Source: Gammaproteobacteria bacterium 42_54_T18 (GTDB taxonomy: Bacteria; Pseudomonadota; Gammaproteobacteria; Pseudomonadales; Ketobacteraceae). From it: 64,000 nt of DNA. The stretch covers positions 62,001 through 126,000 of the forward strand of contig MAAL01000084.1 of assembly GCA_002163245.1 (NCBI GenBank). Reading direction: 5' to 3'. The notes beneath the pieces were generated by a model. That model saw nothing but the letters and a program-made list of their open reading frames with translations, was not told where the DNA came from and ran no database searches. Positions 27,797 through 36,841 of this stretch are shown here, in pieces (the first letter of the stretch is position 1; the number at the start of each line of letters is the position of its first letter). The translations under genes and the position numbers were made by a program.

Positions 27797-28809
27797 CTAC
27801 TGGAACACATTCAACAACGCGGGCTCAGTACAGATAACTTACTCGCGGGCACGGGCTTAATCGAGCTGCAGCTCAACGACGAAGCCTTCTTAGCCACTCA
27901 AGTAGAAACCGAGCAACTAATCATTAATGCCCTAAGGATCACGGGAGAACCAAACTTAGGTATAATTATTGGGGCTAAATTTAATTTTAGTTCCCATGGT
28001 GTGGTTGGTTTTGCCGCCTTAAGTAGCGACACTGTTGCAGACGCTTTGGACGTCGCTAATAAATACATACCGATTCTTACACCGCTTATTCAAATTGGCA
28101 CTTCCTACAGTAGTACAGTGATAGATGGGGATGCATACGGCATCATTGATATTAAAACGACTGCATCCATGAATGCGGGTGTAAAACGTTTCGCTGTTGA
28201 TGGCATATTGTCTAGCCTGCATGTTATGGCAAGTTTCATGTTCAGTAATGAACCGCCTGCTTATAGCGTTGAGCTAGATTACCCATTGCAGGCTTACCAT
28301 GAAGAATATTTCGCGCGTATTGGTGTAAGCATCATTGGTAATTGCCAACACAACCGCATCCTGTTTCCTATCGAAGTACTAACACGTCCCATTCCCTTGG
28401 CTGATAAAAACTCTTATCGAAAAAGCATTGAGCAATGCGATGAATTACTGCAACAATTACCCAGCTCTCAATGCACTCTCAGCCCAGCTCTCAATGCACT
28501 CTCAGCCAAGCGATAAGAAAACGTTTAAGCAATACCTCCGATGGTCACTTACTCAGCCAAGAAACGATTGCCGAGGAACTCAACATGAGTCCGCGCACGT
28601 TGCATCGCTTACTTAGCAAAGAAAATACAAAATACCGCGAGCTTGTTGCTAAGGTACGAATAGATCGAGCAAAGGAAATGTTGCAACAAACACAATATAG
28701 TATCAGCCAAATAGCACATGAGCTTGGCTACACCGATGCAGCTAACTTCACTCGTGCTTTTAGGAAGTTTGAGGGGATGAGTCCTAGTGAGTTTCGTGGT
28801 GATAGTTAA
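27734..28809 (+). pseudogene. AraC-family regulator frameshifted by a 23-bp tandem duplication
   Basis: ATG 27734 opens MSIYSNDRPQDRCFPTRFYC, followed by an arabinose_bd-type effector domain. At 28462-28507 the unit CCCAGCTCTCAATGCACTCTCAG occurs twice in direct succession. The extra 23 bases shift the frame, which then ends at 28516. The HTH domain (IAEELNMSPRTLHRLL, IAHELGYTDAANFTRAF, MSPSEFR) is intact in the next frame to 28809. Loss of one unit would give one protein of about 350 residues. It may be permanently broken or switchable. Confidence 0.85.
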
Positions 28810-28849
28810 AATGATGGGGCCCTACAGCTCCCGATAGATTCAATAACGC

Positions 28850-29012
28850 AATAACACTTATCGCTATGGCCCAAATTGAATACAACATTGTCCCAATTGA
28901 AGATTACCAACGCCTTCTTCAGGCAATACTATTTCGATAACGCTTGATAACACGCAAAAAGCAGGTCAATTAAATAACAATAACGGGCATCGTTGCCCAG
29001 CAGTTGAAGGTT
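28850..29012 (+). repeat. Dispersed upstream repeat R4, copy A, with 24-residue ORF
   Basis: These bases match 30050-30209. An ATG at 28866 starts MAQIEYNIVPIEDYQRLLQA and stops at 28940. The sequence resembles the first residues of small antitoxin-type proteins, so R4 may carry an antitoxin gene stub. It lies upstream of the esterase at 29035. Confidence 0.8.
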
Positions 29013-29034
29013 ACATTTTAAAAGTGGGGGGGGT

Positions 29035-30018
29035 ATGATTAGTACAAGAGCAAGGATATTCAATTTATTCTTAAAATACGTGGTGAAACCCTTACAGGCC
29101 CATGGCTATATTCCCCCAATAATAATGCGTATTGTCTATTTTCTAGCTCATAACGTCGCCGCCCTTTGGCCTATACCTCGCTATGTGGAAATTGCTCCCG
29201 TAAATACGGTCGAAGCTAGAGGGGAGTGGGTAAAGATTCGGAATAGGCCTAGGCCTAGGAGTAAGAAGATTGTTTTTTATCTCCATGGTGGAGGCTATTT
29301 TTTTGGTTCACCTCGAACACATCGAAACCTAACCTGGCGACTTTCGAAAAAGCTGAATGTTGATGTCTTCTCTCTCCGCTATCGTTTAGCACCAAAGCAC
29401 CCGATACAGACTTCTGTTTCTGATTCTATTAGTAGCTATCGATGGTTATTGAGTCAGGGTTACTGCGCGGAAGATATTGTGATTGGGGGGGATTCTGCGG
29501 GGGGGAATCTGACCTTGTTAACGCTGCAGAAAATTAAGGAACTCAACCTACCAATGCCGACGGCAGCCTTTTGTCTGTCACCACTTACTGATATGGCTTC
29601 GGAGGGTGATTCAATGGTGAGCAATGCCAAGCATGATCCGATGTTTCATCATCGGGCAATGAGATATGTAACTCGCTTTCATGCGAGGCACCATGATGAC
29701 CCAAGGCACCCTGAAATTTCTCCAGTCCATTCCAATTTCGAGGGTTTCCCTCCGTTATTACTTCAAGTCGGTAGTACTGAGATATTACTCAATGACTCTG
29801 AAAGGGTGGCGGTTAGTGCTAGAGAGGCGGGGGTTCTGGTTGAATTGGCGGTTTGGCATCAAATGCCTCATGTTTTTTCTTTATTTGGCGGGATTGTACC
29901 CGAGAGCATTCATGGTATTAGGGAGATAGCAGAATTTATCGGGAAGCACTTGTTTGGAACTGTTTCATTAAATTCTGTACAACACAAAACAAAAATATTG
30001 ATTGATACTATGCCATAA
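29035..30018 (+). CDS. HSL-family alpha/beta-hydrolase (lipase/esterase)
   Basis: This 327-residue protein has the HSL hallmark HGGGYFFGSP (HGGG at residues 84-87) and GGDSAGGN with nucleophile Ser154. The Asp-side segment is VGSTEILLNDS and the His is in QMPHVFSLF. The GGGGGG-like stretch before the ATG (29027-29034) acts as a strong ribosome-binding site. It stands alone between two R4 copies, with the EthA-type monooxygenase downstream. It probably hydrolyses short or medium esters. Confidence 0.9.
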   Translation: MISTRARIFNLFLKYVVKPLQAHGYIPPIIMRIVYFLAHNVAALWPIPRYVEIAPVNTVEARGEWVKIRNRPRPRSKKIVFYLHGGGYFFGSPRTHRNLTWRLSKKLNVDVFSLRYRLAPKHPIQTSVSDSISSYRWLLSQGYCAEDIVIGGDSAGGNLTLLTLQKIKELNLPMPTAAFCLSPLTDMASEGDSMVSNAKHDPMFHHRAMRYVTRFHARHHDDPRHPEISPVHSNFEGFPPLLLQVGSTEILLNDSERVAVSAREAGVLVELAVWHQMPHVFSLFGGIVPESIHGIREIAEFIGKHLFGTVSLNSVQHKTKILIDTMP

Positions 30019-30049
30019 ACGATATGCCATAAAGAACATCCCTGCCTAA

Positions 30050-30209
30050 TGTAACACTTATCGTTATGGCCCAAATTGAATACAACATTGTCCCAATTGA
30101 AAATTACCAACGCCTTCTTCAGGCAATATAATTTCGATAACGTCTGATAACACGTAAAAGGCAAGTCCATAAAATAACGGCATCGTTGCCAAGCAGTTGC
30201 AAGGGAATT
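30050..30209 (+). repeat. Dispersed upstream repeat R4, copy B
   Basis: This second copy has ATG 30066 giving MAQIEYNIVPIENYQRLLQA and a stop at 30131. It directly precedes the monooxygenase at 30212. Like R1 and R3, the same upstream segment therefore sits before two different catabolic genes. Confidence 0.8.
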
Positions 30210-30211
30210 CT

Positions 30212-31771
30212 ATGAACCCATCCAGTTCCGTTTCTACAGATAATTCGAATCCAGACTCATTTGAAAAATTAGACGTGCTCATTGTGGGCGCTGGGCTTTC
30301 TGGGATTTCTGCCGCTTATTATGTTCAAAAACATTGCCCCGATAAAACGTTTGCGGTGTTAGAAGGTCGGGAAAACCTCGGTGGTACTTGGGATTTATTT
30401 CGCTACCCGGGCATTCGTTCTGATTCGGATATGTATACCTTAGGTTATGAATTTAAGCCTTGGGCAACGGAGCAGTCCATTGCTTCGGGCCCCAGTATTC
30501 GTGAATACATTCGCGAAACGGCGCAAGAATATAACATTACTGGAAAAATTCGTTATCAGCAAAAGGCTACGGCTTTTAATTGGTCTAGTGAAAATGCCGA
30601 ATGGACGGTGGATGTCGAGCAGGCCGATGGGTCGGTTAAAAAAATCCGTTCTAATTTTGTGATGATGTGTGTGGGTTATTACAATTACGAAACGGCTCAC
30701 GCTCCAGATTTTAAAGGCGAGGATGATTTTGAAGGTAAGTTAATACATCCACAGTTTTGGCCGAAAGACTTTGATTATTCAAACAAGAAAGTGGTTGTTA
30801 TTGGAAGTGGTGCGACGGCGGTGACTTTAGTGCCTGCCATGACGGACAAAGCTGAGCACGTTACCATGTTGCAACGAACGCCTACTTTTATGGGTGTAAT
30901 TCCCACTAAAGATAGGCTGGCAAATGCGTTGAGAAAATGGCTACCAGAAAAATTGGCGTACCGAATTACGCGTACGCGAAAAATTATTTTCTTTATTTTG
31001 ATGTATTCATTCAGTAAGCGTTTTCCGAAAATTATAAAGGGCTTAATGCTTAAACTTGTGTCTGTTAAATTAAAAGACAAGAGCCTAATTCGTAAGCATT
31101 TTACTCCAAAATATAACCCTTGGGATCAGCGGGTGTGCGCAGTAACCGATGGTGATTTATTTGATGGCATCAATAAGGGGAAAATTTCAGTGGAGACGGA
31201 TCATATTGATCGTTTCACTAAAAGCGGTATTCTGCTGAGATCTGGAAAAGAGTTGGAGGCCGACGTGATTGTTACAGCGACGGGTCTAAAACTCAGTGAT
31301 CCATCGTCTTACAACGTTTCTGTGGATGGTAAGATGAGTGATTTTTCACAGCGCCTCGTATACAAGGGTATGATGTGCAACGATATCCCTAACTTGTCTG
31401 TGACCATGGGATATACCAATGCATCTTGGACTTTAAAAGCCGATTTGATTCATGCTTATTTTTGCCGGTTGATTAATCACTTGGATAATAACGGTCTGGA
31501 TTATTTTGTGCCGGTGAATAAAAACCCTCAGCTTAAAAAAGAAGCGGGTATTGATTTTCAATCGGGTTATGTGCTTCGAGCTTCTAGCTATTTACCCAAA
31601 CAAGGTGATCAAAAACCTTGGAAGCTAGACCAGAACTATGTTATGGATTTAATGAGCCTTCGCTTTCGCGACATTCACGATGATGCCATGCAGTTTATGA
31701 AGGCTGGCCAGAGTGTTCCTACCTCTGTTGAGGTTGATGATATGCCTGTGGATGGGGTTGCCAACAATTAA
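30212..31771 (+). CDS. EthA/AlmA-type flavin monooxygenase
   Basis: This 519-residue close paralogue of the enzyme at 4692 has GAGLSG at residues 26-31, GGTWDLFRYPGIRSDSDMY, the fingerprint FEGKLIHPQFWP, IGSGATAVTLVPAM and the late GYTNASWTLKADL. ATG 30212 is chosen over the TTG at 30197 because AAGGGA lies just upstream. The N-terminus has about 15 extra polar residues before the Rossmann fold. It probably oxygenates ketones or long-chain substrates. No partner gene follows directly. Confidence 0.92.
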   Translation: MNPSSSVSTDNSNPDSFEKLDVLIVGAGLSGISAAYYVQKHCPDKTFAVLEGRENLGGTWDLFRYPGIRSDSDMYTLGYEFKPWATEQSIASGPSIREYIRETAQEYNITGKIRYQQKATAFNWSSENAEWTVDVEQADGSVKKIRSNFVMMCVGYYNYETAHAPDFKGEDDFEGKLIHPQFWPKDFDYSNKKVVVIGSGATAVTLVPAMTDKAEHVTMLQRTPTFMGVIPTKDRLANALRKWLPEKLAYRITRTRKIIFFILMYSFSKRFPKIIKGLMLKLVSVKLKDKSLIRKHFTPKYNPWDQRVCAVTDGDLFDGINKGKISVETDHIDRFTKSGILLRSGKELEADVIVTATGLKLSDPSSYNVSVDGKMSDFSQRLVYKGMMCNDIPNLSVTMGYTNASWTLKADLIHAYFCRLINHLDNNGLDYFVPVNKNPQLKKEAGIDFQSGYVLRASSYLPKQGDQKPWKLDQNYVMDLMSLRFRDIHDDAMQFMKAGQSVPTSVEVDDMPVDGVANN

Positions 31772-32311
31772 TGGTTTTCCTAAGTCTGTGTTGTGGGATC
31801 AACCCATCCCAAAGGCATGGTAGGTGGATTAACGTATTGCTCATCTAGTGGTTCTTATTCCGGTTCTGTCGTAATTTTTCCCTAGGAGAAATCAGCAGAA
31901 TTCCTGGGCGTAACTATGCCGCCAAAGCATAAAATTGTTCAACTGGTGTCACATGTCTTTGAGAAGAATTTCGTTGTTGCCCTTTTTTTAACATAGCTAC
32001 TAACTCTATTCCCTTCAATGTTGCTTGTGCGCACCTAAAGTTTTTGAACCCTAACATCGAGTTGGTAATCCGTTTGATGTTACGATAGTGTTTCCCTCTT
32101 TATCGACTGCCCGATAATAGTAGCGCCATTGGCCTTTGAAAGAGATTATGTATTGCTCAATTGGGGATGAATTGGAAATAACATTCTAACATACCGTGCC
32201 TGAGCTACCCGAGATGCGACGGAACCGTTTTTTGTATTTGGGGTAGTACACTCTAAGGTGCGATAGCGGCCAACAATTTGTTTGAATCTTAGTCATCTCC
32301 ACTGACAGCAT
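31772..32311. other. Intergenic with repeat R5 copy B (31862-32023)
   Basis: R5 matches 9823-9983. The rest, to the toxin gene end at 32312, shows no gene. Short words such as TTACGATAG recur from the 9985 side, so the repeat may have been longer and then interrupted. Confidence 0.7.
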
Positions 32312-32629
32312 TCAGTTTGTGCTTCTGTCGTCTAGGTGAAGAAGAGGTACCATACTTTTATGTAACACGCCGAACACCACCAACTGCTGGTTATCGAGTG
32401 TGTAGTAGATCACATGACTGACATAAGGAAAGTTGAATACCTCTTCACCTACTTCCAATCGCTTTTTTCCAATAGTTGGTGTTTCAGATAAAGCTAATAT
32501 TGTTTGTCTTAACTCTGAAAGATATTTTCGCGATTGATTTGGCCCCCACTGCTTCACTGTATAACGACGAATATCTATGAGATCAGATTGAGCGTCTGAA
32601 GTTAGCCGATAGCCTGGTGCACTAGTCAT
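32312..32629 (-). CDS. ParE/RelE-superfamily toxin
   Basis: This 105-residue protein fits ParE-type toxins: a helical hairpin at residues 10-50 (AQSDLIDIRRYTVKQWG, LSELRQTILALSETPTIGKK) followed by beta strands NFPYVSHVIYYTL and LVVFGVLHKSMVP. It overlaps the antitoxin stop by eight bases, the usual translational coupling. ParE proteins poison DNA gyrase and RelE relatives cut mRNA; the basic residues here favour ParE without deciding it. Confidence 0.87.
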   Translation of the reverse strand: MTSAPGYRLTSDAQSDLIDIRRYTVKQWGPNQSRKYLSELRQTILALSETPTIGKKRLEVGEEVFNFPYVSHVIYYTLDNQQLVVFGVLHKSMVPLLHLDDRSTN

Positions 32630-32882
32630 ATTTTCCCGCTTCTAGCTCATCAAAAAATTGCTCTCCATCTATAGTGTGGCCATCGCGAATATCGTCTTTC
32701 GCTTTAGTTGCTTTGGATTGCAATAAACAGAGTTTTAACGCTTCCATGTTTTCGTATTCTTCTACGGAAATGACAACAGCAACCGGCTTACCATTCTTGT
32801 TGATTTGAATCGGCGCTCGTTGAACCTTCATTAACATATCACCAAATTGGGTTTTGGCATCATTGGCTGATAGTGTCTGCAT
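32622..32882 (-). CDS. Phd/YefM-type antitoxin
   Basis: From ATG 32882 the 86-residue product reads MQTLSANDAKTQFGDMLMKV, the Phd fold that binds DNA and blocks the partner toxin through its C-terminal tail (residues about 55-86). ATG 32882 has GAGGA nine bases upstream and matches family starts, so the ATG at 32915 is not used. It lies first in the toxin-antitoxin operon. Confidence 0.88.
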   Translation of the reverse strand: MQTLSANDAKTQFGDMLMKVQRAPIQINKNGKPVAVVISVEEYENMEALKLCLLQSKATKAKDDIRDGHTIDGEQFFDELEAGKYD

Positions 32883-32903
32883 GATAAAATCCTCTAAATC
32901 GTT

Positions 32904-32928
32904 CGATTCGTTCATTATAATCGATTCG
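32904..32928 (-). promoter_or_regulatory. Toxin-antitoxin promoter with paired CGATTCG words
   Basis: CGATTCG occurs at 32904-32910 and 32922-32928, flanking a minus-strand TATAAT (32914-32919). The layout suits an autoregulatory operator for the Phd-ParE complex. No good -35 hexamer was seen. Confidence 0.5.
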
Positions 32929-33041
32929 GTCGATATTCTCCATAAGATTGCGGTTCTTAGATGGTATCACTCGTTATGTAAATTTCATGCTACGGATCGT
33001 GCTTCGAGACCGTCATTAAACTAGTTTAATAATACCTACTT

Positions 33042-33641
33042 TTATTCCAGCCACTGTTTTTTGTATTTGGACAGTGCAACCGGAGTGACCCCCAGGTAGG
33101 AGGCGATATGATACTGCGGAATACGTTCCAGATAATCGGGAAAGTTGCGTACAAATTGCTGGAATCGCTGCTTGGCGTTCATGGTGAGTAGCTCCGCCTC
33201 GCGTCGTTCATTGCGAATCAGCATCATTTCACAGCTGTGCAGGTAGAGTCGCTGCCAGGCCGGGTTTCGTTCTGAACAAGATCTCAGGCCCACCAGGTCA
33301 AGCTCCACTAGTACGCAGGGCTCAAGGGTTTCAATGCCGAAGCGGCAAGGTTCATCCAGGATGGCGGCACTGAGGCTGCCGACCATATGGTTGCTACTGT
33401 AAAAGCCCTTGTTGAGCTCCTTGCCCTCGGGAGTAAGGTAGTAATAGCGTACCAACCCTTTCACCAGGAAAAAGTTCTTGGTCGACTTCTCACCAATGGG
33501 CTGCAGGGTGTACTTTTCGTTGACGGTTTTAACCGTGAGGTGGTAGCGTAACATCTCCCATTCATCCAGGGGAAAGGTCACCAGCTGGTCATAGTGGCGG
33601 TGCATGGCCGTGAGCGCGCTTGCTTCAATACTAGGGTTCAT
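33042..33641 (-). CDS. Crp/Fnr-family regulator
   Basis: This 199-residue protein has a cyclic-nucleotide-binding-type beta barrel over residues 20-120 (FFLVKGLVRYYYLTPEGKEL, FYSSNHMVGSL). It ends in a short winged HTH with IPQYHIASYLGVTPVALSKY, where the recognition helix is visible. No Cys cluster for an iron-sulfur centre is seen, so it is not a classical Fnr. It is divergent from the AraC gene at 33793. Its DNA is GC-richer than the window average. Confidence 0.9.
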   Translation of the reverse strand: MNPSIEASALTAMHRHYDQLVTFPLDEWEMLRYHLTVKTVNEKYTLQPIGEKSTKNFFLVKGLVRYYYLTPEGKELNKGFYSSNHMVGSLSAAILDEPCRFGIETLEPCVLVELDLVGLRSCSERNPAWQRLYLHSCEMMLIRNERREAELLTMNAKQRFQQFVRNFPDYLERIPQYHIASYLGVTPVALSKYKKQWLE

Positions 33642-33792
33642 GGGTCAATTAGGACCCTTATCATAAATCGTATCAAGCTGAGAGAGTTGTAACATGTCGC
33701 ACCTGTTTAGTCTTGTACACAGCGGCCCATTATACACAGTGATGAAATCCAGTGGGAACGGGTGATTTCAGATTCATAGAGATAGGAAAACG

Positions 33793-34773
33793 ATGAGTGG
33801 CACTGACCTTGGGAGCACCGCTTCTGGAAAAACTGTCTCGTCACGGATCGCTCAGCTTTTTTTACAGTTGTCAGACGATCTGGGCGTTGACCGTGATCAG
33901 CTGATCGCCAATGCAGACATAGACCCGATCTGGCTGGAAAACCGGGATGTCTATATGCCGGTTGACGCTCTCTACAATCTCACTAAACAGTTAGCCAAAT
34001 TGACGGGCAACGAGGATATTGGTTTGTGGGCCGGGCGAGCCAGCTTTCTTAACCAGGCTAGTCTATTACAGTATCTCTCCGCTATCTGCAGTCACTTTCG
34101 TCAGTGGCTGAACATGATGCCCAGTTCGCTTGAAACAGTGGGGGCTATTGGTGAAGCCGTTGTGGTTAAGGAAGGGGATACACTTCGCACCGAGTGGCGC
34201 CCCACGGTTCCGGTGGAGGTCAGTGGTCGTTATATCACTGATATGATGTTGAGTATGAGTCAATGCCTACTTAACTCGGTGTGTTATAGCCCGGTACCGG
34301 TTCCCAAGGTTTATTTTAACTATCCAGAGCCTGACGATACGACTGTCCATCGCCAGGTCTTTGGTGGTCAACTGGAGTTTGACCAAGCATTCAGTGGCCT
34401 GTTTTATCCTGCGGCCGCACTGGAGTGGCCGATTATAAAAGTGTGGGATGAAAAATCCCCATTAGCTAAAGACAATCTGCTCAGCATTATCGAAAAGGGC
34501 AGTAGCGATGGTTTTATGCGACGGGTTAGGCGTTGTATTGTCAGGGCACTGCCCTCCGGTGCAATGACTATCGATACGATTGCAAACGAGCTGGCGATAT
34601 CTCGCCGGACGCTGCAACGCCGATTATCCGAGCGCAATGAACTGTTTGCCAATATCGTGCAGGAGTTGCGTTCGGCAATGGCTGTTCGCTTATTGGTCGA
34701 TCAACAGATCCCAATTACTGAAATCTGGCACGAAAGTGAGCCCACGTCCGACAGGTCTTTCTTTGCAAGATAG
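33793..34773 (+). pseudogene. AraC-family regulator, C-terminally truncated
   Basis: There are 326 codons. The effector domain (residues 10-215) and the first HTH of the AraC domain (IANELAISRRTLQRRL) are intact. After VRLLVDQQIPITEI the second HTH is replaced by unrelated residues (WHESEPTSDRSFFAR) and a stop. Group II intron sequence begins close by, so truncation by that element or its later deletion is likely. It was probably the partner of the divergent Crp/Fnr gene. Confidence 0.75.
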
Positions 34774-34805
34774 TATGGAGAATCTTTTCTTATGAGGGAA
34801 AGCAA

Positions 34806-34964
34806 ATGACGGCAGGCTATACGCTCGCTGGTGCGCCCTTAACTCTAGCACCTTTCGATCCATTCAATGTATTGGATTGGTCGTCTATTCGGTCTAGAGT
34901 CAAAAGACTGCAAATGCGTATTGCAAAGGCTGTGCGAGATTTTTTATCGCACACCGGGTCTTAG
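34806..34964 (+). pseudogene. Group II intron reverse transcriptase, N-terminal stub
   Basis: Fifty-two codons read VLDWSSIRSRVKRLQMRIAK in the middle, the standard N-terminal segment of intron-encoded reverse transcriptases, and stop at TAG. The polymerase, maturase and endonuclease domains are gone. Twenty bases further on is the intron 3-prime end, so an internal deletion removed nearly all of the gene. Confidence 0.8.
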
Positions 34965-34984
34965 ATTAGGCCTTTGAGAGGCTT

Positions 34985-35019
34985 GAGCCGAGTGAGGGGA
35001 AACTTTCCTGCTCGGTTCT
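34985..35019 (+). ncRNA. Group II intron domain V (domain VI follows)
   Basis: The 35 bases fold as the canonical domain V: a nine-pair lower helix from GAGCCGAGT with GCTCGGTTC, a two-base CT bulge, a five-pair upper helix and a GAAA tetraloop, with the catalytic AGC triad in the lower strand. After it, GCGGCCG-GTAA-CGGTCGC (about 35031-35048) forms a domain VI-like hairpin. Domain V is intact even though the rest of the intron is deleted. Confidence 0.85.
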
Positions 35020-35058
35020 TAGGAGAGTGGCGGCCGGTAACGGTCGCTGCTTATCCGA

Positions 35059-35252
35059 CTAATATCGTTGAGCAAGATCACCGGCGAAGAAAACGAATTA
35101 CTCGACCTATGTTAGGTTTCAATAACTTTCATTCTGCACGAGCTACATTGGTTGGAATAGAGCTTATGGCAATGATCAATAAAGGTCAGATGAAGAAGAC
35201 TATGTCGGGTTCTTTGTCGGCAGCAGAACAATGTTACGCGCTAGCTGTGTAA
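35059..35252 (+). pseudogene. IS6-family transposase, C-terminal end
   Basis: The frame reads NIVEQDHRRRKRITRPMLGF and later ARATLVGIELMAMINKGQMK, ending CYALAV. This is the last 60-odd residues of an IS6/IS26-type DDE transposase, including the final catalytic Glu (VEQDH). The intron 3-prime end joins it inside the codons for the NN-I-V-E stretch, so the intron had probably inserted into this transposase gene. Confidence 0.82.
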
Positions 35253-35320
35253 GTCGAAAACCGCTTTACTACTTTTCACGGCAATCGAACTATTTGCGAC
35301 GAAACCCAATATAGTGATGC

Positions 35321-36610
35321 TTATACAGTTCGGCCTTTACCAGACGCCGCGCGCTCTTGATCATCCGCATGAACATATGCTTTATCAGTAGTGGAGAGTT
35401 GATCATGCCCAAGGTCTGCCGAAAGATCTTTCAGCGGTCTAATTTCCACGTCCATGGAAGCTCCAGTATGTCTTAGCCAGTGAGTTGATGTTGCCAGTAG
35501 TATCTTTGAATCCTTCTTAAACCCATCTTCTGCTAACTTTGCACTTGCAGAATCAAACACAGCTTGAGCAGCTTGTGAAATAGCCCTTGCCTGTAACCCT
35601 GGACTTTTTTGTCGAATTGGTTGGAGTAGGGCAGTTGACTCGTCAATGGTAGGTAAGCCTTCAAGGCCACGACTTTCACGATAACGGCGCAAATAGACTA
35701 AAAAATCTTCTGGCACGCTAACTTTACGTTTTTTGTTGCCTTTACCAAAAGCAGTGAACCACCAATTACCATCACTATCTGAATAGAAATTTCCCATAGT
35801 GGGAGTCCAGTTTTTCCGATAAGACAGTTCACTCATTCTTAGGTACAAACTTTTCATACATGCGACAATAAACAAATGTCGCTCCCATACAGGCTCACTA
35901 TTGGCTCGTGCCTTCGTGGCTTCCAGAACGTATTCCCATTGAAGTGAGGATAACCTTTTGACACCTTCATTAGTCACATCAACGACCAAATAAGGTGAGC
36001 TTTTCTTGACAGCCTGAATTGGGTTGCCGAAAGCGTATTCATCATCCACTAAAAAGTTATAGAGCACAGACAGATTCGAAAAAACCTCCACAATGGATTT
36101 GTGTTGTAATGAGTAGTTTTTCTTTTCCAGTTTTAGGGTTTTTCCTGCATTATTGTTCTCGTATTCTTTTCGTTCAGCTTTGCTAATTCTAACAACAAAA
36201 GGGCGCCATTCCTTTGTAGGGACTTTAATGCCGTTCTTTAACATGAAGCGTCTTTTTATCTGTAGCCCGATCCAACTTTTTGGTGGTTTTACCACAAAAT
36301 CAATATAGTCTTCGATATCTCGCTTTTTTAAGAATGCTATTGACCTTTCTTTGACAGTCCATGCCCATAATAAAAAGCGTTCAGATTCACTTCGAAAGGC
36401 ATTGTAGGTAGCTTCGCTTTTTCGGCATTTACTCCATAAAAATCCTTTCACATGTTGGTAGTCTTCCATGGCGCCAGGTACGAGATTGTTTGTGGCCTCA
36501 ACATATTTATGTACAGAAGGTGTGTCATGTGGAAAAAGTTCGTCACGGTCCATTTGATAGAAATGACTATACGCATCAAATAGGGGCGTTGCAGAAAAGG
36601 CCTTAGACAT
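35321..36610 (-). CDS. Tyrosine recombinase, copy 1
   Basis: The product of about 429 residues has an N-terminal SAM-like core-binding region and a C-terminal catalytic domain. Visible are LRMSELSYRK (first Arg), KGNKKRKVSVP (the Lys hairpin), HWLRHTG (His-Arg) and DLGHDQLSTTDKAY with the nucleophile Tyr. The ATG at 36610 (MSKAFSATPLF) is preferred because the longer frame to 36679 would run through the hairpin; the ATG at 36622 is possible. A paralogue with the same layout lies at 37739. Pairs like this often serve mobile elements. Confidence 0.88.
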   Translation of the reverse strand: MSKAFSATPLFDAYSHFYQMDRDELFPHDTPSVHKYVEATNNLVPGAMEDYQHVKGFLWSKCRKSEATYNAFRSESERFLLWAWTVKERSIAFLKKRDIEDYIDFVVKPPKSWIGLQIKRRFMLKNGIKVPTKEWRPFVVRISKAERKEYENNNAGKTLKLEKKNYSLQHKSIVEVFSNLSVLYNFLVDDEYAFGNPIQAVKKSSPYLVVDVTNEGVKRLSSLQWEYVLEATKARANSEPVWERHLFIVACMKSLYLRMSELSYRKNWTPTMGNFYSDSDGNWWFTAFGKGNKKRKVSVPEDFLVYLRRYRESRGLEGLPTIDESTALLQPIRQKSPGLQARAISQAAQAVFDSASAKLAEDGFKKDSKILLATSTHWLRHTGASMDVEIRPLKDLSADLGHDQLSTTDKAYVHADDQERAASGKGRTV

Positions 36611-36665
36611 TATCAGGTCCATGTAAAAATTGAGATATTTATATCTGGTTAGTATAGCGTACCAT

Positions 36666-36705
36666 CCTCTTAATACCAATAGTGTGAACTATTGGTATTA
36701 AGAGG
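36666..36705. promoter_or_regulatory. Perfect 17-bp hairpin upstream of recombinase 1
   Basis: Arms 36666-36682 and 36689-36705 pair perfectly around TGTGAA. It sits 56 bases before the recombinase start, as a different hairpin does before recombinase 2. It could be a recombinase binding site, an operator or a terminator. Confidence 0.6.
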
Positions 36706-36841
36706 GGAATTGGAGTTATTAGTTTAAATAAGTTTTTTTACAGATAGTCACCGCTTATTATCAGGACCAATTGATTCAAGCCAGTACCGCGCTGGCGGTA
36801 AATACAGGTTTTGATTCCATCTATTGTAGATCTTCAAATTA

